Origin: DATNBT01 sp964579765
GTDB taxonomy: Bacteria > Acidobacteriota > Vicinamibacteria > Vicinamibacterales > CAVVIG01
Assembly (NCBI GenBank): GCA_964579765.1
Contig: CAZOIK010000343.1
Location: 1-15,169 of the forward strand
Length of the DNA stretch: 15,169 nt
Reading direction: 5' to 3'
In this document: positions 7,225 to 13,929 of the stretch, one piece after another
Position numbering within the stretch: the first letter of the stretch is position 1
How the letters are laid out: every line of letters starts with the position of its first letter
Notes under the pieces: model-generated
What the model saw: only the letters and a program-made list of their open reading frames with translations
Told to the model about the DNA's origin: nothing
The model's database searches: none
Made by a program: the position numbers and the translations under genes

Positions 7225-7863
7225 GTGACGGTCTTCTACCTGCACGGCTTCGTCTCGTCGCCGCAGTCAACCAAGGTGCAGTACTTCGGCGACCGGCTGG
7301 CGCGGGCCGGCGTCGAGCTGCGCTGTCCGGATTTCAACCAGCCCGATTTCCGATCGATGACGATGACGCGGATGCTCGGCCAGCTCGAGACCGAGTTGAG
7401 CGGCGTGGGCGGGCCGTCGGCGATCATCGGGTCGAGTCTCGGCGCCACGCTTGCGATCCTTGCCGCCGCGCGGTTCGCGCCGCTCGTCGATCGGCTGGTA
7501 CTGTTGGCGCCGGCCGTGATGTTCGGCGACCCGGAGCACCACCTGCTGCCCGCCGAGCGCATCGCGATGTGGCGGCAGCACGGCGAGTACGAGTTCTTCC
7601 ACTATGGCTACGGCGAACCGCGGACGCTCGCGTACGCCTTCTACGAGGACTCGCTCAAGTACGACGCGTTTGGTACACTGTTCAGCCAGCCGACCGTGAT
7701 CGTCCAGGGCACGCGCGACGCCGTGATCGACTGGAGAGACGTGCAGCGGTTCGCCGCGACGCGGCCGAACGTCTGGCTCTCGCTCGTGGACGACGACCAT
7801 CAGTTGCTCGCGAGTCTGCCGCGGATCTGGAATGAGGTGCAGCCGTTCCTCGGAGTGAAATGA
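7225..7863 (+). CDS. Alpha/beta hydrolase, YqiA/UPF0227-type esterase
   Basis: A 212-residue serine hydrolase with the compact alpha/beta fold seen in YqiA-like esterases. It starts FYLHGFVSSPQSTK (oxyanion HGF at 7-9). The nucleophile elbow GSSLGA places the catalytic Ser at 71, the acid is probably D165 or D169 in GTRDAVIDW, and the base is H192 in DDDHQLL. There is no signal peptide, so it is likely cytosolic and acts on a small ester or thioester; the substrate cannot be named. The GTG at 7225 follows the SET stop with no gap, which makes it the natural reinitiation start. The stop overlaps the next ATG by four bases (ATGA), so this is the middle gene of a tightly coupled set. Confidence 0.85.
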   Translation: MTVFYLHGFVSSPQSTKVQYFGDRLARAGVELRCPDFNQPDFRSMTMTRMLGQLETELSGVGGPSAIIGSSLGATLAILAAARFAPLVDRLVLLAPAVMFGDPEHHLLPAERIAMWRQHGEYEFFHYGYGEPRTLAYAFYEDSLKYDAFGTLFSQPTVIVQGTRDAVIDWRDVQRFAATRPNVWLSLVDDDHQLLASLPRIWNEVQPFLGVK

Positions 7864-9422
7864 CAGCCAGCACCAAATGTCTTTCCCTCTGCGTCCTCCT
7901 GTCCTCTGCGGTGGCGAGTTCCGTGGCCCTGGTGGCGGGTTCCATGGCGCAGTCCTTCGAGTCCTCGCGCAGCCTCGAGATGCGCGTCGGCTTCGAGCGT
8001 CCTGACGGCAGCCACCAGATTCAGACCATCCCGCTCGAGACCTACGTCGCCCGCGTGCTCGCCGGCGAGGCCGCGCCCGCCAGCCCGCCCGCCGCGCTCG
8101 AAGCGCTGGCGATTGCCATCCGCACGTTCGCGGTGATCAACCGCAACCGGCACAACGCCGACGGCTTTGACGTCTGCGACACGACGCACTGTCAGGTCGT
8201 GCGCGCGGCGACGCCCGCGACCGAGCGCGCCGCGAATGCGACCGCGGGGCTCGTCCTCGTCCGCAACGGCGTGCCGGTGCCCGTCTACTACTCGGCGTCC
8301 TGCGGCGGACGCACGGAAGTGCCGTCGGCTGTCTGGCCCGGTGCCGACGACCCGCCGTACCTGCCGTCGCAGCCCGACGATGCGTGCGAGGGCATGCCGC
8401 ATTGGACGGCGGACATCAGCGCCGCGGATCTGACGCGGGCGTTCAAGGCGGCCGGATTCCGCGGCGACCGCCTGCGCGACATGAAGATCTCGGGCCGCGA
8501 TGTCTCGGGCCGTGTGTCAACGCTGCGCCTCAGCGGCTTCACACCCGATCGGATCTCTGGTCAGGATCTCCGCGCCATCGTCGGGCGGACGCTCGGGTGG
8601 TTGCTCGTGAAGAGCGCCGCGTTCGAGATGGATCGGGGCGGCGATCGCTATCACTTCGAGGGCCATGGCTACGGCCACGGCGTCGGCATGTGCGTGATCG
8701 GCTCGGTCAATCTGGCCGCGCGCGGACAGACCGCGGCGCAGATCCTCGCGCGCTACTACCCGGGCCTCGACATCCTCTCGATCGGCACGCCCATCGCCTC
8801 GCCGGCGACGAGTCTCGTGCGGGCGACGCCGCTCCCGTCCATCGCTGCGCGTCCGCCGCTCGTCCTCGGGCCCGCGGAACCGTCGCCCGTCGCGCTCTCG
8901 CTTCCCGACGACGACGAGGGGGACCGCACGGCCGTCGAGGCGCTGGCGCTGCGCGCGCGCGACGACGTCGCGAACGTCCTGGGCGTCGCCGCGCCCCGGC
9001 GCTTCACTATCCGGTTCCATCCGACGACGCAGAGTTACGAGCGGGCGACAGGGCAGTCGTGGTTCACGTCGGGCGCGATCGTGGGGGGCGAAATTCACCT
9101 GCTGCCGCTGGCCGTGCTGCGCGATCGCGGCGTCCTCGAGCGCACGGTGCGGCATGAGGTCGTGCACCTGCTCGTTGACGAAGCCCTTACGAAACGGCCG
9201 GCGTGGGTGCGTGAGGGGGCGGCGCTGTATTTCTCGCAGCCGCACGAGACGACGGCCGAGCGGGCGTCTCCGTTCCAGCCCCGGTCGCGGCTGTCGTGTC
9301 CGAGCGACGCCGAACTGCTGCAGCCCGTCTCGGCCGGGGCCCTGAGCAACGCCCACGCCCGCGCGCTGGCGTGCTTCGCGCGCCAGGCCGAGGCCGGCCG
9401 GGCGTGGCGGGACGTGAAGTAA
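7860..9422 (+). CDS. SpoIID/LytB-domain protein fused to an HExxH metallopeptidase domain
   Basis: A 520-residue exported protein with two domains. After a signal peptide (about 1-31, ending SMAQS) comes a SpoIID domain to about 305. SpoIID proteins cleave the glycan strands of peptidoglycan from which stem peptides have been removed. The motifs visible are PLETYVARVLAGEAAP with the likely catalytic E70, ALAIAIRTFAV, CDTTHCQVV, YYSASCGG and GHGYGHGVGM. A proline-rich linker (about 310-350) leads to a gluzincin-like peptidase domain with HEVVH at 432-436 and a third zinc ligand, E452, in WVREGAALYF, as in MA-type peptidases. The fusion suggests cell-wall remodelling combined with proteolysis in the periplasm. 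Sporulation genes are not implied. The ATG overlaps the upstream stop (ATGA), indicating translational coupling. Confidence 0.87.
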   Translation: MTASTKCLSLCVLLSSAVASSVALVAGSMAQSFESSRSLEMRVGFERPDGSHQIQTIPLETYVARVLAGEAAPASPPAALEALAIAIRTFAVINRNRHNADGFDVCDTTHCQVVRAATPATERAANATAGLVLVRNGVPVPVYYSASCGGRTEVPSAVWPGADDPPYLPSQPDDACEGMPHWTADISAADLTRAFKAAGFRGDRLRDMKISGRDVSGRVSTLRLSGFTPDRISGQDLRAIVGRTLGWLLVKSAAFEMDRGGDRYHFEGHGYGHGVGMCVIGSVNLAARGQTAAQILARYYPGLDILSIGTPIASPATSLVRATPLPSIAARPPLVLGPAEPSPVALSLPDDDEGDRTAVEALALRARDDVANVLGVAAPRRFTIRFHPTTQSYERATGQSWFTSGAIVGGEIHLLPLAVLRDRGVLERTVRHEVVHLLVDEALTKRPAWVREGAALYFSQPHETTAERASPFQPRSRLSCPSDAELLQPVSAGALSNAHARALACFARQAEAGRAWRDVK

Positions 9423-9432
9423 GACGCGGTAG

Positions 9433-9444
9433 TAAAATACGCAC
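9433..9444 (+). promoter_or_regulatory. -10 box directly before msrP, probable leaderless start
   Basis: TAAAAT (9433-9438) stands six bases before the msrP ATG. No Shine-Dalgarno sequence and no good -35 box were found. The spacing puts transcription start at or beside the ATG, as in front of the TonB receptor. The whole gap after the SpoIID stop is only 22 bases. Confidence 0.4.
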
Positions 9445-10425
9445 ATGCTGATCAAGAAACCTGCAGACATCCGCAGCTCGGAGATCACGCCCAAGAAGCT
9501 CTACCAGACGCGCCGCGAGTTCATCAAAGCCGCGGGCATGGTCGGCGGCGCCGCCATCGGCGTCGAAGTCCTGACCAAAGGCGCCGCGGTGTTGCAGGCC
9601 GTGCAGCCGGCCGCGCACGGCCGCAAGTGGCCGAACGTCAAGCCCAATCCCACGTACAGCAACACCAACGGCGAGGTGAAGAACTCGTGGGAGCAGATCA
9701 CGACGTACAACAACTACTATGAGTTCGGCATCGACAAGGATCAGCCGGCCGAGCTCTCGCGCAACTTCAAGACCGACGGCTGGATGGTCGAAGTGGGCGG
9801 CGAGTGCGCCAAGAAGGGCAAGTACTCGATCGACGACATCCTCAAGGGCGAAACCATCGAGGAGCGCGTCTACCGCCACCGCTGCGTCGAAGCGTGGTCG
9901 ATGGTCATTCCGTGGGACGGCATCCCGCTCGCCAACTTCGTCAAGCGCTGCCAGCCGACGGCCAAAGCCAAGTACGTCAAGTTCACGACGGCGCTCGATC
10001 GCCGGCAGATGCCCGGCGTCCGCTCCGACGTCCTCGACTGGCCGTACGTCGAAGGCCTGCGCATGGACGAAGCCATGCACCCGCTGACGATCCTCGTCGT
10101 CGGCCTCTACGGCGAGATGCTGCCCAACCAGGACGGCGCGCCGATCCGCCTCGCCGTGCCGTGGAAGTACGGCTTCAAGCACGCGAAGTCGATCGCGAAG
10201 ATCGAGTTCGTCGAGAAGGAGCCGCTCAACACGTGGCAGCAGACGGCGCCGCGTGAGTACGGCTTCTATGCGAACGTCAACCCCAATGTGAACCACCCGC
10301 GGTGGAGCCAGGCGACCGAGCGCCGCATCGGCGAGTTCTTCATGCGGAAGACGCTGATGTTCAACGGCTACGCCGATCAGGTTGCCGGGCTGTATACCGG
10401 CATGGATTTGAAGAAATACTTCTGA
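9445..10425 (+). CDS. msrP: Protein-methionine-sulfoxide reductase, molybdopterin catalytic subunit MsrP
   Basis: MsrP (YedY) is a periplasmic molybdenum enzyme that reduces methionine sulfoxide in proteins, taking electrons from the membrane haem protein MsrQ. The 326-residue product has the twin-arginine signal TRREFIKAAG with R23-R24, used to export the folded protein with its cofactor. The fold continues with DGWMVEVGGECAKKG, then the molybdenum-ligand cysteine C147 in YRHRCVEAWSMVIPWDG, and the family blocks LPNQDGAPIRLAVPWKYGFKHAKSI and NVNPNVNHPRWSQATER. It ends with GLYTGMDLKKYF, as is usual. The ATG at 9445 places the twin-arginine motif normally. The stop overlaps the apparent start of msrQ. 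The family length is normal and no defect is seen. Confidence 0.95.
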   Translation: MLIKKPADIRSSEITPKKLYQTRREFIKAAGMVGGAAIGVEVLTKGAAVLQAVQPAAHGRKWPNVKPNPTYSNTNGEVKNSWEQITTYNNYYEFGIDKDQPAELSRNFKTDGWMVEVGGECAKKGKYSIDDILKGETIEERVYRHRCVEAWSMVIPWDGIPLANFVKRCQPTAKAKYVKFTTALDRRQMPGVRSDVLDWPYVEGLRMDEAMHPLTILVVGLYGEMLPNQDGAPIRLAVPWKYGFKHAKSIAKIEFVEKEPLNTWQQTAPREYGFYANVNPNVNHPRWSQATERRIGEFFMRKTLMFNGYADQVAGLYTGMDLKKYF

Positions 10426-11141
10426 AGATCATCCGCTTCGTCGTCAAGCCGCTCGTCTTCCTGGCGAGCTTGGCCCCGGCCGCCTACCTCGGGTGGGCGG
10501 CCTGGTACGGTCACCTCAGCGCGAACCCGCTCAGCGACATCACCAACGAGACGGGGGTGTGGACGCTGCGGTTCATTTGCATCACGCTCGCGCTGACGCC
10601 GCTCCGGCGGGTGACGCGGCTGAACCTCGTCTCGCCGTTCCGCCGCATGATGGGCCTCTTCGCCTTCTTCTACGGCACGCTGCACTTCATGACGTACGTG
10701 ATCCTCGACCGGTTCGCCGGCCTCGTCGATTTCCCGGGCGGCATGATCTCGTGGACGACGGCGCGGCGGATGGCGGTGTCGATTGGCGGCGACATCGCGA
10801 TGCGGCCGTTCATCACGGTGGGCTTCACGGCGTTCGTGCTGATGATTCCGCTGGCGATCACGTCCACCACAGGCTGGATCCGCCGGATGGGCGGGAAGAA
10901 GTGGGCGCTGCTGCACCGCCTGGTCTACGCAACCGCGATTGCCGGCGTCGTGCACTACTGGTGGCTGGTGAAGGCCGACATCACACGCCCGGAGATCTAC
11001 GGCGCGATCGTGGCCGTGCTGCTCGCGCTGCGAATTCCGGCCGTCGCGTCCGCCTTCAGGCGGACGTCGTCTGCGCCGAGCGCCCGACGCCGTCCGGCTG
11101 AAGCCGGACGCTACGAGCCCGACGCGACGACGGATCGCTGA
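10422..11141 (+). CDS. msrQ: Haem-binding membrane subunit MsrQ, with non-standard start codon
   Basis: MsrQ is a six-helix inner-membrane b-type haem protein that passes quinone or flavin electrons to MsrP. The frame aligns with known MsrQ proteins from KIIRFVVKPLVFLASLAPAAYLGW onward. Counted from CTG at 10422, the likely haem histidines are H88 (GTLHFMTYV), H165 (LLHRLVY) and H178 (VVHYWW). The only ATG/GTG/TTG in this frame near the start is ATG 10302, which lies deep inside msrP and adds 40 arginine-rich residues unlike the family. The best start is CTG at 10422, overlapping the msrP stop as cTGA, with a weak GAAGAA upstream. The last ~29 residues come from two REP-like palindromes and extend past the normal family end. 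An assembly error or frameshift at the start cannot be excluded. Confidence 0.85.
   Translation: MKIIRFVVKPLVFLASLAPAAYLGWAAWYGHLSANPLSDITNETGVWTLRFICITLALTPLRRVTRLNLVSPFRRMMGLFAFFYGTLHFMTYVILDRFAGLVDFPGGMISWTTARRMAVSIGGDIAMRPFITVGFTAFVLMIPLAITSTTGWIRRMGGKKWALLHRLVYATAIAGVVHYWWLVKADITRPEIYGAIVAVLLALRIPAVASAFRRTSSAPSARRRPAEAGRYEPDATTDR
11047..11110. repeat. Pair of REP-like palindromes in the 3' end of msrQ
   Basis: CGTCCGCCT-TC-AGGCGGACG (11047-11066) and CGTCCGGCT-GA-AGCCGGACG (11091-11110) are two perfect palindromes with 9-bp arms, nearly identical to each other and separated by 24 bases. This is the layout of a paired REP (BIME-like) element. They lie in the msrQ coding end, within about 100 bp of a convergent gene, and could act as hairpins that stop transcription or protect mRNA. 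REP elements are typically spread by RAYT transposases; none is visible here. Confidence 0.75.
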
Positions 11142-11144
11142 CGT

Positions 11145-11546
11145 TTACTGGTCGTTCGTCGGCTGGCCCGACTGCAGCAGCGTCTTCCCGTCGAGCACCG
11201 CGCGCAGGAACATGCCGCCCGTCTTGCCGTCCTTGAGCGGGTGAATCGTGACCGTGATCTTGTCGCCCGGCTTCACCGAGTGCTTCGTCCAACCGCGGCG
11301 TCCCAGGTAGTTCGGGCTCATCCCTTCGATCGCCCATGTGTCCACGCCGCCCTTGTCGTTGGGCACGTCCACGAAGATGAACGTGTGCGGGTTCTCCCAC
11401 TCGAACTTGCTGACCGTGCCGGTGATCGTCTTTTCGCCGGTCATGTTGAACACCGCGAACGAGTGATGCGCGGAGAGCGGCGCGCCGGCGCCCGCCAGCA
11501 CGGCCGTCACCAAAATCACCAGACCGCCGAATCGCGAGATCCTCAT
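11145..11546 (-). CDS. Small secreted protein, DUF6152-like
   Basis: A 133-residue protein with a clear signal peptide (about MRISRFGGLVILVTAVLAGA to residue 25, ending near SAHHS). The mature part shows HHSFAVFNMTGEKTITGTV, KFEWENPHTFIFVDV, MSPNYLGRRGW, VKPGDKITVTIHPLKDGKTGG, the pattern I associate with the DUF6152 family, common in Acidobacteriota and of unknown function. It is probably a small beta-rich periplasmic protein; a metal-binding HH near the mature N-terminus is possible but not shown. ATG 11546 is preferred, with AAGGTG at a suitable distance, over the GTG two codons upstream at 11552. It follows the RG-rich secreted gene by seven bases, so the two are probably co-expressed, and it is convergent with msrQ, three bases away. 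Confidence 0.8.
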   Translation of the reverse strand: MRISRFGGLVILVTAVLAGAGAPLSAHHSFAVFNMTGEKTITGTVSKFEWENPHTFIFVDVPNDKGGVDTWAIEGMSPNYLGRRGWTKHSVKPGDKITVTIHPLKDGKTGGMFLRAVLDGKTLLQSGQPTNDQ

Positions 11547-11553
11547 GTTCACC

Positions 11554-12357
11554 TTACTTGTGGATGTTGATGCCGGCCTTGCCGTTCGGATCGACGTAGT
11601 TGCGGTTGTCCTGCTCGCAGATGTATTCGGCGATCGTCCACGTCCGATGCCGCTTGAGCGTCCGCGTCGTCGTGTAAGGCGCCGCGAGCGCGTCGGGATC
11701 GGTGATCGTCGTCTCGATCGTCATCGTATTCGGATCGTCGAGTGTAAAGCGCTCGAGGATCTTCATTTTGTCGCCGTGCGGGACGTTTGGCGCGAGCTCG
11801 GTCTGCGGCGAGAAGCCGAACGTCTCGGCGACGAGCGTGCCGTTCTCCCAGTGGCCAATCGACGTGCCGAAGAACTTCGGATCCGGATCGTCGGGCAACG
11901 GACGGCCGTCGGTGTAGATGTGGCGCACCTGCGAGTATGCCTCGATGACGATCGTCACGAGGCCGGGCGTCAACAGGAACTCCATCGGGTACGGCTGGCC
12001 CATGATGCCCGGCATGCCGGGCGGCAGGCAGTTCGCCGTCTCCTTGTCTTCGGCGGCCTTCGCGACGTTCGCGCTCCGCTTCGCGGCGTACGCCGGCGTG
12101 AGCTGCGGACCCGGCGGCGGCCCGCCCGCGCGTCCCCGTCCGCGGCCGCGCCCGCCTCCGCCGAACGCCGATTCCCAGACGCCGGTGAAGTCGGGAAGCT
12201 TCGCAAGGGCCGTCCAGTCGGCCGCCGTCGGTGCTTTCGGCGTGAACGTCTCCTGCGCGTAGACGTGGTGGCCGACGTTCGCCGGCCCTGCAATCGCGAG
12301 CGCGAGTGTCGCGACGATCGTCCGCGTGGTGCCCCTCATACGCGCAGAGACTAACAT
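11554..12357 (-). CDS. Secreted protein with RG-rich tract, function unknown
   Basis: A 267-residue exported protein. The signal peptide runs to about residue 34 (VYAQE), followed by DWTALAKLPDFTGVWESA, then a glycine/arginine/proline tract at about 66-84 (GGGGRGRGRGRAGG), then LTPAYAAKR, a CLPPGMPGIMG segment, RHIYTDGRPLPDDPDPKFFGTSIGHWENGTLVAETFGF, and MTIETTITDPDAL near the end. I recognise the general type (secreted LPDxxGVW / GHWEGDTLV-like proteins that are numerous in Acidobacteriota and often sit by DUF6152-like genes) but know no function. ATG 12357 overlaps no other gene, and TAGG before it can serve as a ribosome-binding site; an alternative ATG at 12339 would still leave a signal peptide. 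It is spaced five bases after the nucleotidase gene and seven bases before the next, implying an operon. Confidence 0.8.
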   Translation of the reverse strand: MLVSARMRGTTRTIVATLALAIAGPANVGHHVYAQETFTPKAPTAADWTALAKLPDFTGVWESAFGGGGRGRGRGRAGGPPPGPQLTPAYAAKRSANVAKAAEDKETANCLPPGMPGIMGQPYPMEFLLTPGLVTIVIEAYSQVRHIYTDGRPLPDDPDPKFFGTSIGHWENGTLVAETFGFSPQTELAPNVPHGDKMKILERFTLDDPNTMTIETTITDPDALAAPYTTTRTLKRHRTWTIAEYICEQDNRNYVDPNGKAGINIHK

Positions 12358-12362
12358 GAAAC

Positions 12363-13910
12363 CTACGGCGCGATCGCCACGCGCCCTTCGATGCGCGGCG
12401 ACACCGTCCCACGCGCGGCGACGTATTTTTCCAGAGCCAGGACGACGAGATCGCCCGACTGCGCGTCAACGAGCACCTTCTGGCCCGGGAACATCGCGTA
12501 GCCGTCGCCCCCGTTCATCACGTAGTCGGGCAGCGCGACCGTATACGTCTTCGCCGGGTCGAGCGGCGCGCCGTCAACCATGACGTCGCGGACGCGATTC
12601 GCCGGCGGCGCGCGCAGGTCGACGGTCATCGTCACGCCGGAGAGCTGCGGGAACTTGCCCGATCCCATCGGCAGCGACGAGACGCCGTGGCGCAGCGCCT
12701 CGAGCAGCACGCGTCCGCTGACGGCAATCTCGCAGACGATGTTGCCGAACGGGTGGATGCCGAGGAGCGTGCGTCGCGTCAATGGCCCGGCGGGGTAGAC
12801 GCGGCTGCCGCGCGCGCCGCCGGCATTCGACAGCCCCACGTCTGCCTTCACGTCGTCGCGCAACGCGTCGGCGATGAGGTCGCCGAGGGCGGTCTCGCCG
12901 ACCAGCCGCCGATCCGTGGCGTCGAGCTCCGTGGTCGTCGAGCCGACGACCGCGTCGAGCTCTTTGCCGAGACGCGCCTCGTAGCCGTTCGCCACGGCCG
13001 CCGTCGCCGGGTCGTCGGGAATCGCGCTCGTGATCGGAATCAATTCGAAGAAGCGTTCGACCAGACTCGGCGGGCCGGGACGCCGCGACACGTCGAGGCG
13101 CGCGACGAACTTCGCGTCCGACCCGGCCTTGCTGATGAGCGTGTGCGCCTCGACGCTCGTGATCGGATAGTGCTCGTGGCCGCCGATGATCAGATCGATC
13201 TGCGGGAACCGGCGCGCGAGCTCGCGATCCTCGGCGAAGCCCAGGTGCGTGATCGCGACGATGACGTTCGCGCCGCCGCGCGTCAGCATCGGGAGATATC
13301 GCGCGGCCGCGGTCTCCGGATCGACAAGCGTAAACTGCCCGCGCCACGCGGGGGCGATGGCGGACGTGGTGATGCACAGGCCGATGACGCCGACCTTCAG
13401 GCCGCCCACGGTGCGAATCGCGTACGGCACTGAACCGCCGATCGGCGCGTGCGTCTTCGCGTCGAGGACGTTCGAGACGACCCACGTGAACTTCGACTCC
13501 GCCATGCGCTGCTTGAGCACGTCGATGCCGAAGTCGAACTCGTGGTTGCCGAACGTCGCGTAATCGAGTCCGGCGGCGTTGAGCGTCGCGACCATCTGCT
13601 CGCCTTTGAAGACGCTCGACGCGACCGATGGCGACAGAAAGTCGCCCGCGAGCGCCATGATCACCGGATGCCCGCCGGCCGACAGGCGCTGCTTCAGCGT
13701 GGCGACGCGAGCCAGGCCGCCGAGGCCGTCAATCGGCACCGTCGAGTAGACGTCGTTGATCTGAAGAAAGGTGAGCTGCGCCTGCTGCTGCGGCGAACCG
13801 GGCGCGTCCTGTTGCGCGAGGAGTGGCGGGACGCGCGAGACGGCGGCCGCGACGGCAAGGGCGAACGCGGCGAGCGCGAGCAGGGCGCGGCGGGAAGCAG
13901 GGCGAACCAC
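12363..13910 (-). CDS. Secreted 5'-nucleotidase-like metallophosphatase
   Basis: A 515-residue periplasmic or extracellular metallophosphatase of the UshA/5'-nucleotidase type, probably hydrolysing nucleotides or related phosphoesters. The signal peptide extends to about 32 (LLAQQ). The catalytic domain has INDVYS (51-56), LAGDFLSPS (87-95), GNHEFDFG (121-128), ITHLG with H222, and GGHEHYP (243-249). The C-terminal nucleotide-binding domain shows GETALGDLIADALR, SNAGGARG, and YTVALPDYVMNGGDGYAMF. The usual first metal motif is DxH; here it is D53-V-Y55, so one expected metal ligand is replaced, a variant I recall from a related subgroup, and substrate range may differ. The GTG at 13910 gives a well-placed basic signal peptide (VRPASRR). 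It lies 19 bases after the ATPase stop. Confidence 0.88.
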   Translation of the reverse strand: MVRPASRRALLALAAFALAVAAAVSRVPPLLAQQDAPGSPQQQAQLTFLQINDVYSTVPIDGLGGLARVATLKQRLSAGGHPVIMALAGDFLSPSVASSVFKGEQMVATLNAAGLDYATFGNHEFDFGIDVLKQRMAESKFTWVVSNVLDAKTHAPIGGSVPYAIRTVGGLKVGVIGLCITTSAIAPAWRGQFTLVDPETAAARYLPMLTRGGANVIVAITHLGFAEDRELARRFPQIDLIIGGHEHYPITSVEAHTLISKAGSDAKFVARLDVSRRPGPPSLVERFFELIPITSAIPDDPATAAVANGYEARLGKELDAVVGSTTTELDATDRRLVGETALGDLIADALRDDVKADVGLSNAGGARGSRVYPAGPLTRRTLLGIHPFGNIVCEIAVSGRVLLEALRHGVSSLPMGSGKFPQLSGVTMTVDLRAPPANRVRDVMVDGAPLDPAKTYTVALPDYVMNGGDGYAMFPGQKVLVDAQSGDLVVLALEKYVAARGTVSPRIEGRVAIAP

Positions 13911-13929
13911 GGCGGAACCCGACCCGATC

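Noticed and set aside
5818..7245. Minus-strand frame (475 codons) spanning the radical SAM and SET genes
   Set aside because: It crosses two real genes in another frame and reads as Arg/Ala-rich sequence without motifs.
10302..10421. Extended msrQ start at ATG 10302
   Set aside because: It adds 40 Arg-rich residues read from the msrP coding region in another frame, with no ribosome-binding site and no likeness to MsrQ.
11545..12354. Plus-strand frame (269 codons) opposite the RG-rich secreted gene
   Set aside because: Shadow frame; the minus strand has a signal peptide and conserved blocks with proper operon spacing.
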